The notes beneath the pieces are model-generated. The model was not told the DNA's origin. It worked only from the letters and a program-made list of their open reading frames with translations, and did no database searches. From positions 37,264,001 through 37,324,000 of the forward strand of contig OU612065.1 in NCBI GenBank assembly GCA_914767715.1: a stretch of DNA of 60,000 nucleotides, written 5' to 3'. This document shows positions 21,545 to 32,309 of the stretch, piece after piece. Each line of letters begins with the position of its first letter. Position 1 is the stretch's first letter. Position numbers and translations under genes: made by a program. Source of the DNA: Membranipora membranacea (Eukaryota; Bryozoa; Gymnolaemata; Cheilostomatida; Membraniporidae).

Positions 21545-24490
21545 GCAAGTGACAGCGTTGATGTATAAATCAAATCCCTCATGACACTTTGCTCTATTCA
21601 TTGTTAGACTTTCAATTAGACAATAAACATATCTAATACTATCATCAAGCAGTGGTTAATATAGTTGAAGTCATATTCCCTTGTTATGAGAGAGCACAAC
21701 TAAATTAGATTGTTTAATAGATTTTCAGATTAGACCAAGTTCTCTTCTCCTGGTCCTGTTTCGGACACTCTGAGATTAGTGATAGGGATGATCATGATGG
21801 TGCATAACTTGGGTAGGAATCTTACTTATCCTTGATATGCACTGACTGACCTGCAGCCATCAATTCCTATAACCTGATTATTCGCCGCGCCTCATCCTGT
21901 ATGGTGCCGATCATGCCTAAATCTGTAAGAGCCATTAGGCAAAGGTACACAACTGACACCCTTTAACTAACAGGCAAGCTCAAAAAAAATGATCAAGGTG
22001 GTTTTCCCACCTGCATGACACACAGAAAACCCGTCTTGACCTGGAATGATTTAAGTTATTTCAATTTCTAGGTGGATCAGCATCCGGCAACTTTAGACAA
22101 GATCAGTATTTTTACTTGTTATTACATGCCACCTTTCATGAACAAATAGAGCCTGCTACCATAATTTGACTCACACATCAGGGAAATTTATGGTTATTTG
22201 CCGAGTTTCTGCTCATAATACAATGAATTTAAACGAATGCTACAAAAATGCATGCTGCAGGCGTTGTGAGTAAGAGCGTAAAGAATGAATTTGTGATGAA
22301 TGAGAAGTTATACAGGGGTTTGTTCACAGAATATATTCTGGTCTGAATTGCTTTTAAGTGGACGGAAGTTTGTGTCAGTGTGTACCAGCCTAGTCGGATA
22401 TTATGCGCTGTCTTATAGCACTTGGCTGTACAAGGACATAAAACTAATTTCATTCAAGTGTTTTATTTTCCTACTTTCTTCATATGCTTGGCGGATGTCA
22501 CTGTGAAGTGTTTTCGTAGCAAGGCACATTTTTTAATTTGATTTTAATTCGAACGAGGGGGATGACTAGAACTTATAAAAATGACATGACGTGGCATGTT
22601 GTTGTTGTAGGCGGACCCTCAATACATGAGTATGACGGTGGTGTGCACGTTAATACGCTCACCCACGCTTTAGTATGTCTTATTTATAGTGGTGCACGAG
22701 GTACCAAGCCTTACAACCACTCTTCAGTCACCTAAAGTCATGAAGGCTGTGTGAAACATAGCTCCAAGTCTACAACTGACAGTGCTGGAATTGCCAATTT
22801 TAACTTGCCCCGCAATCCATCTATCCCCTCTAGAAGAGCCAGAAAAGGGCAGAGATGGATCTATGTGATCCAGTACAAACTTGAAAGCTCATTAAACCAT
22901 CCTTGGAGACTACAATGGTGATATTGTGCGACCGCACCGCAATCGCTCAGTGAACCTTGGTTTTGCGATGTTTTGCCATTTTTTTTATTTTAGCATATCT
23001 TGATCAAAAATATATCCATTATGCAGTAATAGTCATTGTCTTGTTTTCATTATCAAACCAGGACATATCTCTAGCGCTAATCACCCCATAAAGACCTGGT
23101 CAATTTCCCAGTGCTAATTTACCCACCAAGAACACTTTCCATTTCTAGAGAAATTGTTATAATCCATACATCTGAGTTGGAGGCTTTTGGTTCTCATTAT
23201 TTCCAGCAGTGAAATCCTGCAAGGAAAGGGCTGGTAACCAGTATGTTACCCAATTTCACATAATAACATATAAATATATAAATATATATATATATAGACG
23301 CCATGCATAAATAAAAATGAAGAAGTCAGGTGTATTTATGGAACAATATCGTTGTCTATAAATTTTGTCCTATTTATGGAAGGGTGATCTCGGCTTCCAA
23401 AAATTTCTTGCATGGATGAGTGTGATATTCCTTAACCTTTGCAATATATCTAAAACACAGAATATCAAGATAATATCTGAGAGAGAGACTTTCATTGCTA
23501 AATTATATATTATATACTTAGCTCTTCAAGCTTTAGCAATGAAAGTCTCTTTTCATATTCTTCCCTGTATGGAATCATAATTGTAGTGCAAAGCTTTCGA
23601 AACCTCTCCAGTTTTTCTTTTTCGTTTTGGGAGGTGTGTTGGAACAAGCACACAGCTGCATATGACAAAATAGGTTATATTAAAGCCTTGTAAAATAAAA
23701 CCAGTGAATGATATCCCACACCAGCTATGGTCATCAGTAGTAATTGAATGCTACATTATAGTCACTATAATTATGTAGAAATAAAGGGCAATAATGACTG
23801 GCTCATTTGAGCTCTGTCCACAGTCCAAACCTACCCCAAGAATATAGTGTTGCTGCACTAAGAATACACATTATTATAAATAGCAAATAGCAAAATTAAG
23901 ATGAACAAATAAAAATGGGTCATGGTTTTCTGTTTCGAGATCTGTGCTAGAAAATGTTCTATTATATATTTTCACGTAAACATCTATTCAAAATATTTTT
24001 TCAAGATTCTTGAACATTACAGTGTTTAGAATGTATACCCAGCAACTAAGTGTTGTGTGACAGCTGATGAGTGCTAATCAAACTTCAGTTGGACAGGTAT
24101 TACCACTCATGCGATCATTCTCGTTCATTCAAGTGATCTTTCTTAATATTAATTATTTATCAATCAATGAATGTATGAATGAACGAATGTATTTTTAGGA
24201 ACAACATTATCATGACAGAGATGATAAAAATTGTATGCTGGTGATACTTCTCAGGTTAGGTATTATATATAAAATTGTTGTTATGTAAAGTCATAGAAAA
24301 ATATTTGTAAAGGCTTGACTGCCTTTTGTTTGTTTGGCAACATTTTGGTCATAATCTGTAAGCGCTTCGAAAGGATATAAAATAGAAGTAATCTTGTGAT
24401 ATAACGGGTGGTATCATCTAAAATAGTACTGAAAATTTTACAACAAAGAGAGAAAATAAAATCATTTAGCTCAGGTAACTGTAGAGCTAT
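21545..24490. other. Intergenic with one sharp hairpin
   Basis: No gene supported. A perfect 19-bp inverted repeat lies at 23484-23502 and 23532-23550, and a TA-rich microsatellite at 23271-23295. Confidence 0.4.
23484..23550. repeat. Perfect 19-bp stem, 29-nt loop
   Basis: AGAGACTTTCATTGCTAAA pairs exactly with TTTAGCAATGAAAGTCTCT. The size is compatible with a small-RNA-precursor-like hairpin or a minimal inverted repeat; no family is recognised. Confidence 0.5.
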
Positions 24491-24504
24491 GCGTACACCT
24501 CATA

Positions 24505-25833
24505 CTAAAATTCAGGGAAGATAGCCCTAAAGGCTGATCTCTGTCTACTCTCAAGTCTTGCCTTGGTGCCATCAGAGAGAAAGGTGTGAAATACTGGCAT
24601 AGCATAGCATATAATTGATCTAATATTTATAATATAAAAAATCTTCAGACCCGTATCATTGAGACCGATTGATTTAAGGTAACACATGAGAAAAAGACGG
24701 ATGTCGCATTTAGAGACTATGTGATCAATATGCTTGTTAAAATTTAGCTTTTGGTCATTAGAAATTCCTAAAGGTTTTACATGAGGTTGGGGTAGTAAGA
24801 GATTTTCATTTACATTTACTGCATGAGAAAATTTGGCATGGGTAGATGTGAAGCATTCAAAATCACAGTTTTGCTAGCACTCAACACCATTTAATTGTAC
24901 TCAGCCCATCGTTTTTGTGGCTTTGATTGCTGGTAAAATAGCACTAGAATTGTTCACATCAGATAAAGCTGTATAAAAAGACGTGCACTCAGCTTATTTG
25001 ACATGAGGAGAACTGGGGACTTTGAGATCAATACAGTAGATAAGCCAAAGTATTGGTTGAGGCCATATCTTACAGTCTGAAGTCAGTCTTGTAGGAAATT
25101 AGTAACAAAGAGCAGTGATATTCTCATTACAACAGTATCCTCTTATCTTATTGACTAGGAGATTAAGCTGGAGTCTATCAAAGGCTTTCGAAAAATCCAC
25201 CCCTGCGAGTTGGACAAATTTAATATTCGCTTTGACCAGGTTTTCACTAAAGTCATCAAGAAGCTATATTAATATGTCCACTGTTCCAATCTTGGGCTGG
25301 TAAGCATAACTGTTCGAGTCTAGTATTTCTGAAAGTCTACTTTTCATTTTATTTATTACTACATCCTCTGAGAGCTTGACAAGATGGAACAGCAAGGAGA
25401 TGGGATGATAGTCCTTATACTGAGTAGGCGAGGAGATTTTAGGATCAGGTTTTATCTGGGTATGTTTTCATTAGTGTGGAAATTCTGATGTGGTTAGCAT
25501 GGTGTTTATTATGTCCTGAAAGGTTACACAGATATCTCCTGAGCCTTTGGCGGATATCCAGGTAGGAAAATCTTCGGTTGATGTTGATTTCCTGGTGTTA
25601 AGTTTGTTAAGTAGGAGCTTTATTTCAGCCAAGCTGAGATGGTCGAGGGGTGTAGCATTTGCATGGCAGTGGTTAGAATCCGGTGATTCAGTCAAATCTC
25701 CACCAACACTAGTATAGTTCAAGTTAAGGCGGTCACTGAACGTCTCAGGTGATACTGGTAGACCATCAATGATGGGCATAGCTGCTGATGCTGAGGGCTG
25801 ACCGGGCTTGGTAATAGCATCCCCCATCGCCAT
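24505..25833 (-). pseudogene. Decayed non-LTR (LINE) reverse transcriptase
   Basis: The 5' part (25833-25471) encodes an N-terminal RT block (LSLAEIKLLLNKLNTRKS and DIINTMLTTSEFP). With frameshifts and stops it continues through DFSKAFDRLQLNLL (near 25180), the family's catalytic-palm region. The C-terminal thumb is IRSIICYAMPVFHTFLSDGT followed by RLESRQRSAFRAIFPEF. This order is typical of Jockey/CR1-type LINEs. There are many stops and the YxDD box is not recoverable by eye. It is a dead fragment, distinct from the shorter LINE 3' ends in the 5-kb array. Confidence 0.82.
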
Positions 25834-26101
25834 CCCAAAATCCTTTTATAGAAACAGTCTGTACCTTACCACTACTGATAAGTTTGCTGCTTCAGCTCAG
25901 ATTTATCTGATCAGAATGATTTTCACATGAATAGATGAATTATGAATTCCATTGCGCTTGGGCTTCTAAGTGACAGCATTTTTAAGGTGTTTTCCATCTA
26001 TCCTTATTACCATGATACACTTATAACAAGCTGCCTGACAACCTGAATCAGTGAAGATTCAGGCCGCCTTTGAATTGGGTGTCAAGTACCACCTCTTGGC
26101 G

Positions 26102-27358
26102 TTAAGGTAATGTCAAAGACCGAACCAAATATCAACATTTCATATACCGTTGGAAAGCTGCCGAGCTACTGAAAATGAATACCTGAACAAAATCTTGATT
26201 CGATGACGTTGTGTCATTAAGGGGAGGAAATGAGGCAGAAAACGCTGTTTTTGTCACAGCAGATGGAGGAGTCAAATTAATTGCAATAAATTTCAAAACA
26301 GGTGGAATGTATACTAAGAGATTGAGTTCATAGTAAAATTTAATTTTCTTTGATATATGACTAGTCTAAACTGCCTTTTTACGTCACGCCATACAATGCA
26401 TTTTTTTTTGTGAAGCCGTGAAAATGCTTGCATATTGCGAAAACAGTAGACTCTCGAATACACCTGATATTTTTCGCAACTTTTACATAACGTCAAATGT
26501 GCTGTCCAAATGACCATTATTGTGGCCAAACAAAGTTTTTTTGAAAGTTCTCACATACGAAGCCGCTTTTATTACCCATGGTGCACGCAGGAAATGCCAA
26601 CAGATTTTTTCACTGCATCTTCGTTTTTCTTGAATTTAACGCAAAAGAATGGCCAAAAACACCTCAAAAGTCCCAAAAAATAGCTGTTTTTTGGCATTCT
26701 TTTGCGTTAAATTCAAGAAAAACGGAGATGCAGTGAAAAAATCTGTTGGCATTTCCTGCGTGCACCATGGGTAATAAAAGCGGCTTTGTATGTGAGAACT
26801 TTCAAAAAAACTTTGTTTGGCCACAATAATGGTCATTTGGACAGCACATTTGATGTTATGCAAAAGTTGCAAAAAATATTAGCTGTATTCGAGAGTCTAC
26901 TGTTTTCGCAATATGCAAGCTAATTTGTTGAAAGTTAATAGGTATGTCATTTGAAGTGTACTCTTAGGGAAAATCATAATTAGTTTTGTTTCGAGCCTAT
27001 GATCTTTTCTGAATTAATGATTGAAATTTCACATATTTTCACGGCTTCACAAAAAAAAATGCATTGTATGGCGTGACGTAAAAAGTCAGTTTAGACTAGT
27101 CATATATCAAAGAAAATTAAATTTTACGATGAACGCAATCTCTAAGTATGCATTCCACCTGGTTTGAAATTTCTTGCATTTAATTTGACTCCTCCATCTG
27201 CTTGGACAAAAACAGCGTTTTCTGCCTCATTTCCCCCCTAAAATGACACAACGTCATTCAATCAAGTTTTTGTTCAGGTATTCATTTTCAGTAGCTCGGC
27301 AGCTTTCCAACGGTATATGATATGTTGATATTCGGATCGGTCTTTGACATTACCTTAA
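26102..27358. mobile_element. 1.26-kb foldback element with TTAA ends
   Basis: The left arm (26102 to about 26665) is the near-perfect inverse of the right arm (about 26670-27358). The right arm carries roughly 125 extra bp (26925-27050). Ends read TTAAGGTAATGTCAAAGACC and the complement, with TTAA at both sides. The centre contains the inverse pair GAATTTAACGCAAAAGAATG and its complement. Open frames here arise from the palindrome and carry no recognised domain. Confidence 0.88.
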
Positions 27359-27364
27359 GGTTTG

Positions 27365-28980
27365 AACTTTCTTCATCATAACTTAATTGATTTCTATTGC
27401 CGCATCCAATATGGCAATTTGGCCTTGCGCCTCGACTAGCTACGAAATTGTCAAAGCTATTGCGCATGTAGGTCTCATCACCACTTTTTATTTTTGTTTC
27501 CTATATCTTAACCTGTTTGATGACATAGAAACCAAACCAGACCAAACAGGTGCTGAGGATACTCATCTTGACAACACAATCAGCAAGAATTTGTTTATTG
27601 GTCTCGTGCTCATCAACAATGTCAGTTGAACAGTACAATTGCCTTCCCCATATAACAGGATATATGCTTGAAGCATTAGGGAGTTTAATCATTGGGTTCA
27701 AAAGGCACTAAGTGGTATTAGGTAACCTGCAACAAAAAAGAAGGGCATTGTTGAATAGTTGAATATCTGAAATATGTGGTTAGAATTTTTATGTTTGCTG
27801 GTTATTCGCCACAAAATATATATTATATTAAAAAAAGTTTTGAACATCAATGAGTTGGATATGTTGCTGGACCAGAGTCTTTCTGAATTTCTTGCTTAAC
27901 GCGGCTCCTTGGCTAATTATACTTGTCAATAGGGAATGACAGAAATTGCCATGACCATTCTCCAATTCATTTTGACATTGATTGAAAAAATTCAGTCATC
28001 AATCAGTACATCTTGCAATTTTATTGGTACGGCAAACTCGATGACAGCTTCCGACATGAGGTTATTTTCCATCAGCTGACTATACTTGATTATTTCCCAC
28101 ATTATTTCCACGTTTTCTTTTAATACTTTATTATTAAAATAAAAAACATTCAACATGAAAGTCCAAGACGTCATACAAGACAGTTCGTTGAGTTTTAAAA
28201 ACAGAGTTCTAGGCTTTGGATTTCGTCCACAGTTAATAGATTAGAATGGATGGCAGAAATTGTACATCGTACAAATGCCTAAATCACGTTAAACTGAGTT
28301 TCAAACACAATGTATTTCTTTTTTCTTACCAACATTTGAACACCCCCTGTTCAGAACCAATAATCTGAGTTGCTATTCTCCAATTTATGTCTCAGTAGGC
28401 AGCTTGTAATGCAATAGAGGATAGTGATTTCCTCCGTAATCGCGGAGTGGGCAAGTAATCATCGACCTTGCACATGGGTTTTCTTTGTCTTATTTCATAT
28501 TATTATTAAAAGAATGTATGGAGTAACTTTTAGAGTAGGCATTTTGTGCATCAATATCATTGGTTCCCATCCAGGTCTTAACCTTTTCTCTATTTTATTA
28601 CGACTTTTTATTGCAAATACAACTGTTGAGACGTATTTATTCTGAGAGATAAGCAGACGCCTATTTGTGTATTGATGACATGACCTATTTGTGGTTCTGA
28701 TATATATGCGTACCCTTAATCTATGACATTATTATCTCAGGGTGATATAAGTAAATGTACGTTTGACACAAAAGTTAATATTGGTGTTTATTTTGTTTGA
28801 TCAATATTTTGAAAACATTAAATATTAGATAGTTATTTACAAAATCACAAGCACTGATTCAAAATGATATTTTACGAATGTTTGAAACCGATAAGATTCA
28901 CTAGAAATGATATTCAAGCTTCATAATAACTGGCTGCCTTAGATGTTATATCCTGGTGCGTCCTAATAAAACTGGTCGAA
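27365..28980. other. Intergenic, nothing recognised
   Basis: Only short unsupported frames between the foldback element and the 3' end of the GPCR gene. Confidence 0.4.
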
Positions 28981-28996
28981 AGATAAAAGAAAAATT

Positions 28997-29002
28997 TTTA
29001 TT
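28997..29002 (-). terminator. AATAAA polyadenylation signal of the GPCR gene
   Basis: AATAAA on the minus strand about 85 bp beyond the GPCR stop codon. Confidence 0.55.
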
Positions 29003-29083
29003 CAAAAACATTGGAATTACCTTGTTACAAAACCATTGCTTTAAATTTATGTTAGACAACAGTCATTGGTATGTAGCATATAT

Positions 29084-30439
29084 CTAAGCGTTGTTCTGAA
29101 TCTGAACTGAAGGACGTACTTTACGTGCGTTAAAGGGAAAGTCTGGTGTTCGGCGCTGACAGAGTTTGAAGACAGATTTTATTAACAGCCTGTACTGTTT
29201 GTTCATAATGCCATATATAATCACATTTAATACACCGTACCCATCAGTGATGTATCTGAACGGCAATTTTACAGCATTGCTGATTCCTTCGATGTTTCTT
29301 ACAACGTATGGGGGAACGAGGCATATGATTGAGATAACGGTAATTATCATGATGTAGAGAACAGCCATAATTAAGCCTCGATCCTTCTGCTGTCCAGTTG
29401 ACTTCTCACTGATTCTCATGGCTATGAGCTCTTTAATCGTCAGCGGCATAGTTATAATCATAACCAAAAGAGCAGGTATTACAGATATACCATAGTCCAA
29501 GCAGAATTGCTCGATCAGAGTTGTGTCCATCATACCTTTCTGTGGTCTCATCATATTGACCGTTCCGGATTCATTAAGACGGCCCCAACCTCCGCTTCCT
29601 CCTTGACCAGCGCCTACACCACCTGCACCACCTGCACTGCCTGTTCTGCCTGCACCGCCTGCACTGCCTGCACTGCCTGTTCTGCCAGCTCCCCTTCCTC
29701 CTCGACCAGCGCCTGCACCTCCAAACCCTTGTCCTCCTCGACCAGCGCCTGCACCACCAGCTCCTCCTCTCCCTCCTCCTCCTGCTGCTGCTGCTGCTCC
29801 TCCTCCTCCTCCTTGACCTCTTCCTGCAGCATTATTTCCACTTACTCCTGCAAATGTATCACCTCCTCCTATAGCTGCCTGAACATCGCTTGGCTGATCA
29901 GTGACATTTTCCAAGAGGCTCCCCATTCCCTCTACGGACATTCCTCCAGGTTGGGATAAACCTTGCACTCCCATAACAATCTCCCTTGAGAATTGGAGAC
30001 TCGCATTCACCATATGTAAAAGGACCGCCAGAAAGAGTGCAAATTTTCCAATGTTTGCCACAACTAAATTGACCCGATGCTTGAAAGGGTGGCACAGTGC
30101 CATGTAACGCTCAAAGCAGCCACAAGCTGTCGTATAATAGCGAAATTGTGTGCTACTACGTTTAAATATTGTTGTCAGATCTTTGATGAGGGCTCTTGTT
30201 TCTGCTGAAAACCCATCATGTGTAAGTATTCCAGTGCCGGTAATTATGACCAGCACACTCCAGTATATGTCAGCTAAAGCCATAGCTACTAGAACCTTGC
30301 CGTTAGGGGTCTCTTTAAGACCCTTCATCTTGTGCAACAAGCCGACATGAAGAGTGTTTGACACAACTACAAAACTGTGCCAGATGGCATCGGTAGGATT
30401 ATACATTTCAGCCTGATGTGCCCTTCCCTCTGAGTTCAA
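29084..30439 (-). CDS. Rhodopsin-like GPCR with Gly/Ala/Arg-rich extracellular loop 2
   Basis: The open exon runs 451 codons. Its first ATG is codon 12 (30406), right at the start of TM1, so an upstream exon with the N-terminus may exist; a TTTCCTAAAAG acceptor lies just before. TM1 has an Asn in VVVSNTLHV. TM2 has LADIYW (the D2.50 position). TM3 ends in ERY instead of DRY. TM6 contains CLVPPYVV, and TM7 LNVIIY in place of NPxxY. I find no Cys at the usual TM3 start. Between TM4 (about 127-148) and TM5 (about 317-341) lies a loop of about 165 residues, of which 189-284 are almost only Gly, Ala, Arg and Ser. Asn-Val-Thr at 178 and Asn-Glu-Ser at 289 could be glycosylated. The ligand is unknown. 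The coding exon is intronless. Confidence 0.87.
   Translation of the reverse strand: MNSEGRAHQAEMYNPTDAIWHSFVVVSNTLHVGLLHKMKGLKETPNGKVLVAMALADIYWSVLVIITGTGILTHDGFSAETRALIKDLTTIFKRSSTQFRYYTTACGCFERYMALCHPFKHRVNLVVANIGKFALFLAVLLHMVNASLQFSREIVMGVQGLSQPGGMSVEGMGSLLENVTDQPSDVQAAIGGGDTFAGVSGNNAAGRGQGGGGGAAAAAGGGGRGGAGGAGAGRGGQGFGGAGAGRGGRGAGRTGSAGSAGGAGRTGSAGGAGGVGAGQGGSGGWGRLNESGTVNMMRPQKGMMDTTLIEQFCLDYGISVIPALLVMIITMPLTIKELIAMRISEKSTGQQKDRGLIMAVLYIMIITVISIICLVPPYVVRNIEGISNAVKLPFRYITDGYGVLNVIIYGIMNKQYRLLIKSVFKLCQRRTPDFPFNARKVRPSVQIQNNA
29588..29875 (-). repeat. GC-rich low-complexity segment inside the GPCR
   Basis: Imperfect short repeats of Gly and Ala codons (GGA, GGT, GCA, GCT) with CGA/AGA encode GRGG, GAGG and GRTGSAG motifs, plus a poly-Ala run. 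It stays open in several frames, which explains the Cys/Ser-rich and Glu/Gln-rich shadow frames there. Confidence 0.85.
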
Positions 30440-31450
30440 TATCTTTTAGGAAATGAGCTGATACCAAAGAGAATTTCTAATTTATACTGGCAGCTTTCAA
30501 AAATGTTGAGTTATTGATTTTCTCAATTTTTCTCTTCTCTTTCACCAATGATCAGGGAAATGCAACAGTTATTTGCATGAGGTAACACAAACCTCATAAC
30601 AGTCAATATCTGATGTGATCTTGGGTTGTGAATGGATTTTGATGCCCTAGTTAAAATTGGTTTGTGTATGGATCTTGACCTGTCATAGTTAAATTTTGAT
30701 CATGACAACTAGGCACAAGATGATATAACCATTGTTATATGTTGTATATATATAAACATATTGTAATCCCAATGTTTTGTGAGGGCTCAGTTGAAAAAAT
30801 ATTACATATAGCTTCATAACAAAATATACCACAAAATGTTGAGGTGGTTGTGACGTTGGTGATGGTTTTGCTGGTGGTGGTGGTTCGGAGATGGTTTTGG
30901 AGGTGAATGGGAGGTGGTGATGAAAGTGGTGCTTGTTTTAACATTTAACTTCTTGTGTGATTAGATGCCAAGATATCTGTTTGCTCTATTTGCTGGTCTT
31001 CTGTGATCATTAGATATGGGTGATGTTATCCATAACACCATGGCTTGGTGATTCGACCCTATCAGATTGGACCCTCGTGAGTGGGACCCCAATTGTCTTG
31101 AGATGGACAGTTCACAATATGTATGAGACAGTTTACCATAGGTAGAGTTTAAAATAGAGGGGTTCACAAAATGGGGGCACAGTTTACAAAAGGGGGGGGG
31201 AGTTAACATTGGAGGAGCACAGTTTACAGTAATGGATTTGGGGGACAGTTTACATAAGGTCTGGTGCTATTGTAATGTGTTCCGGAGTATTTTTGGAGTG
31301 CACCGGGACACTTCTTTACCAGTAAGCCTCTTTTTCCAGGTAAGCTAGGAAAAGAAGTGATGAGTTTTTATAAGCTAGCATAAACTTTGCTCGTACACCC
31401 CAATCTTAGGCACTTGGCGCATTTATTTGAGGCCGATTAAGAAAACCTGG
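30440..31450. other. Upstream of the GPCR; GGT-rich and G-run tracts
   Basis: A GGT-rich low-complexity stretch lies at 30838-30935. Degenerate CAGTTTACA-containing repeats with G runs, including nine G at 31191-31200, lie at 31080-31255. No gene supported. Confidence 0.4.
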
Positions 31451-31953
31451 GAAAAAATTAGACCCGTGGGGATATACCATCCCTATACCTCAACCCAAAA
31501 ATAAATGAAATGGATACACTTTCAATAAGGCAATGGGCAGACCAGCAGAAAAATACCCGTCCATTAATCAACATGAACTGAAAATCGGACTTCCCTACGC
31601 TTGACATCATGTGATTCAGGACCTTCAATGATATCCCATTATAAACATAACATCGTATACTCTGTATTTTAGAGTGAAGTCTACCAGACAATGCATCTGG
31701 TGTTAATATATTAAGCAAAAGAATATACTGAGATTGGTCCGTCACAAAGATTTACCCAATCACAACACCAGGTAGACCAAAATGACACCCAAATAAGATC
31801 GATAAAATTAGGTAAATTTGAACTCACCACATTTCAAGCGTGATTTCTCAATTTAAAGAATTCGATGAAGAGCTCCAACAATATTTATCATTGATAAAGT
31901 ATAGTCATATATATATAATATACATATATTTAAGTTTGGATGTATATATTTAC

Positions 31954-32067
31954 CACTGTTGATGAAGCCATGGTGGTTACATCTTTGTTCACGAGCATAC
32001 AACTTTGGTCTGTCAGGGAAGTTGTAAAAGTCCGATCTGAAAACTTCACTCGCCTCGTATAGGCCAT
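31954..32067 (-). CDS. Possible orphan coding exon (phase 1-1)
   Basis: A 114-nt open segment lies between an acceptor (ACATACTAG) and a donor (CAGTG|GTAAAT) and encodes 37 codons, including SDFYNFPDRPKLYAREQRC and NHHGFINS. Both borders are phase 1, like the peptide exons elsewhere in the window. I could not connect it to other exons and do not recognise it. Confidence 0.3.
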
Positions 32068-32270
32068 CTAGTATGTAGTGTAGTTGGGAGTTAGGGGTAT
32101 AACTAACAGTTCTAATCTTTTTGTGCAAACCATAAAAATTGGTGGCTCCATAATTAAAACACATGCAGACAGACAGCCATATATTGTAACATACGTTACA
32201 ACAAAACAACAAAAACTAGTACATTTATGTGCATGGGATGTGCATGAGGTAATCAAGCGCACAATTGGAA

Positions 32271-32301
32271 CAATGAACTAAACCTAAGGTTTAGTTCATT
32301 G
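32271..32301. repeat. Perfect 31-bp palindrome
   Basis: CAATGAACTAAACCT, a single A, then the exact complement AGGTTTAGTTCATTG. Isolated; no flanking repeat was noticed. Confidence 0.6.
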
Positions 32302-32309
32302 ATTGGAAG

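Noticed and set aside
25115-25303. Plus-strand 62-codon protein
   Set aside because: Antisense of the LINE RT palm region.
26314-26872. Small proteins within the foldback arms
   Set aside because: The two frames are near copies produced by the inverted arms and show no domain.
29507-29959. Plus-strand Cys/Ser/Thr-rich protein of 150 codons
   Set aside because: It lies entirely antisense to the GPCR and arises from the GC-rich Gly/Ala tract.
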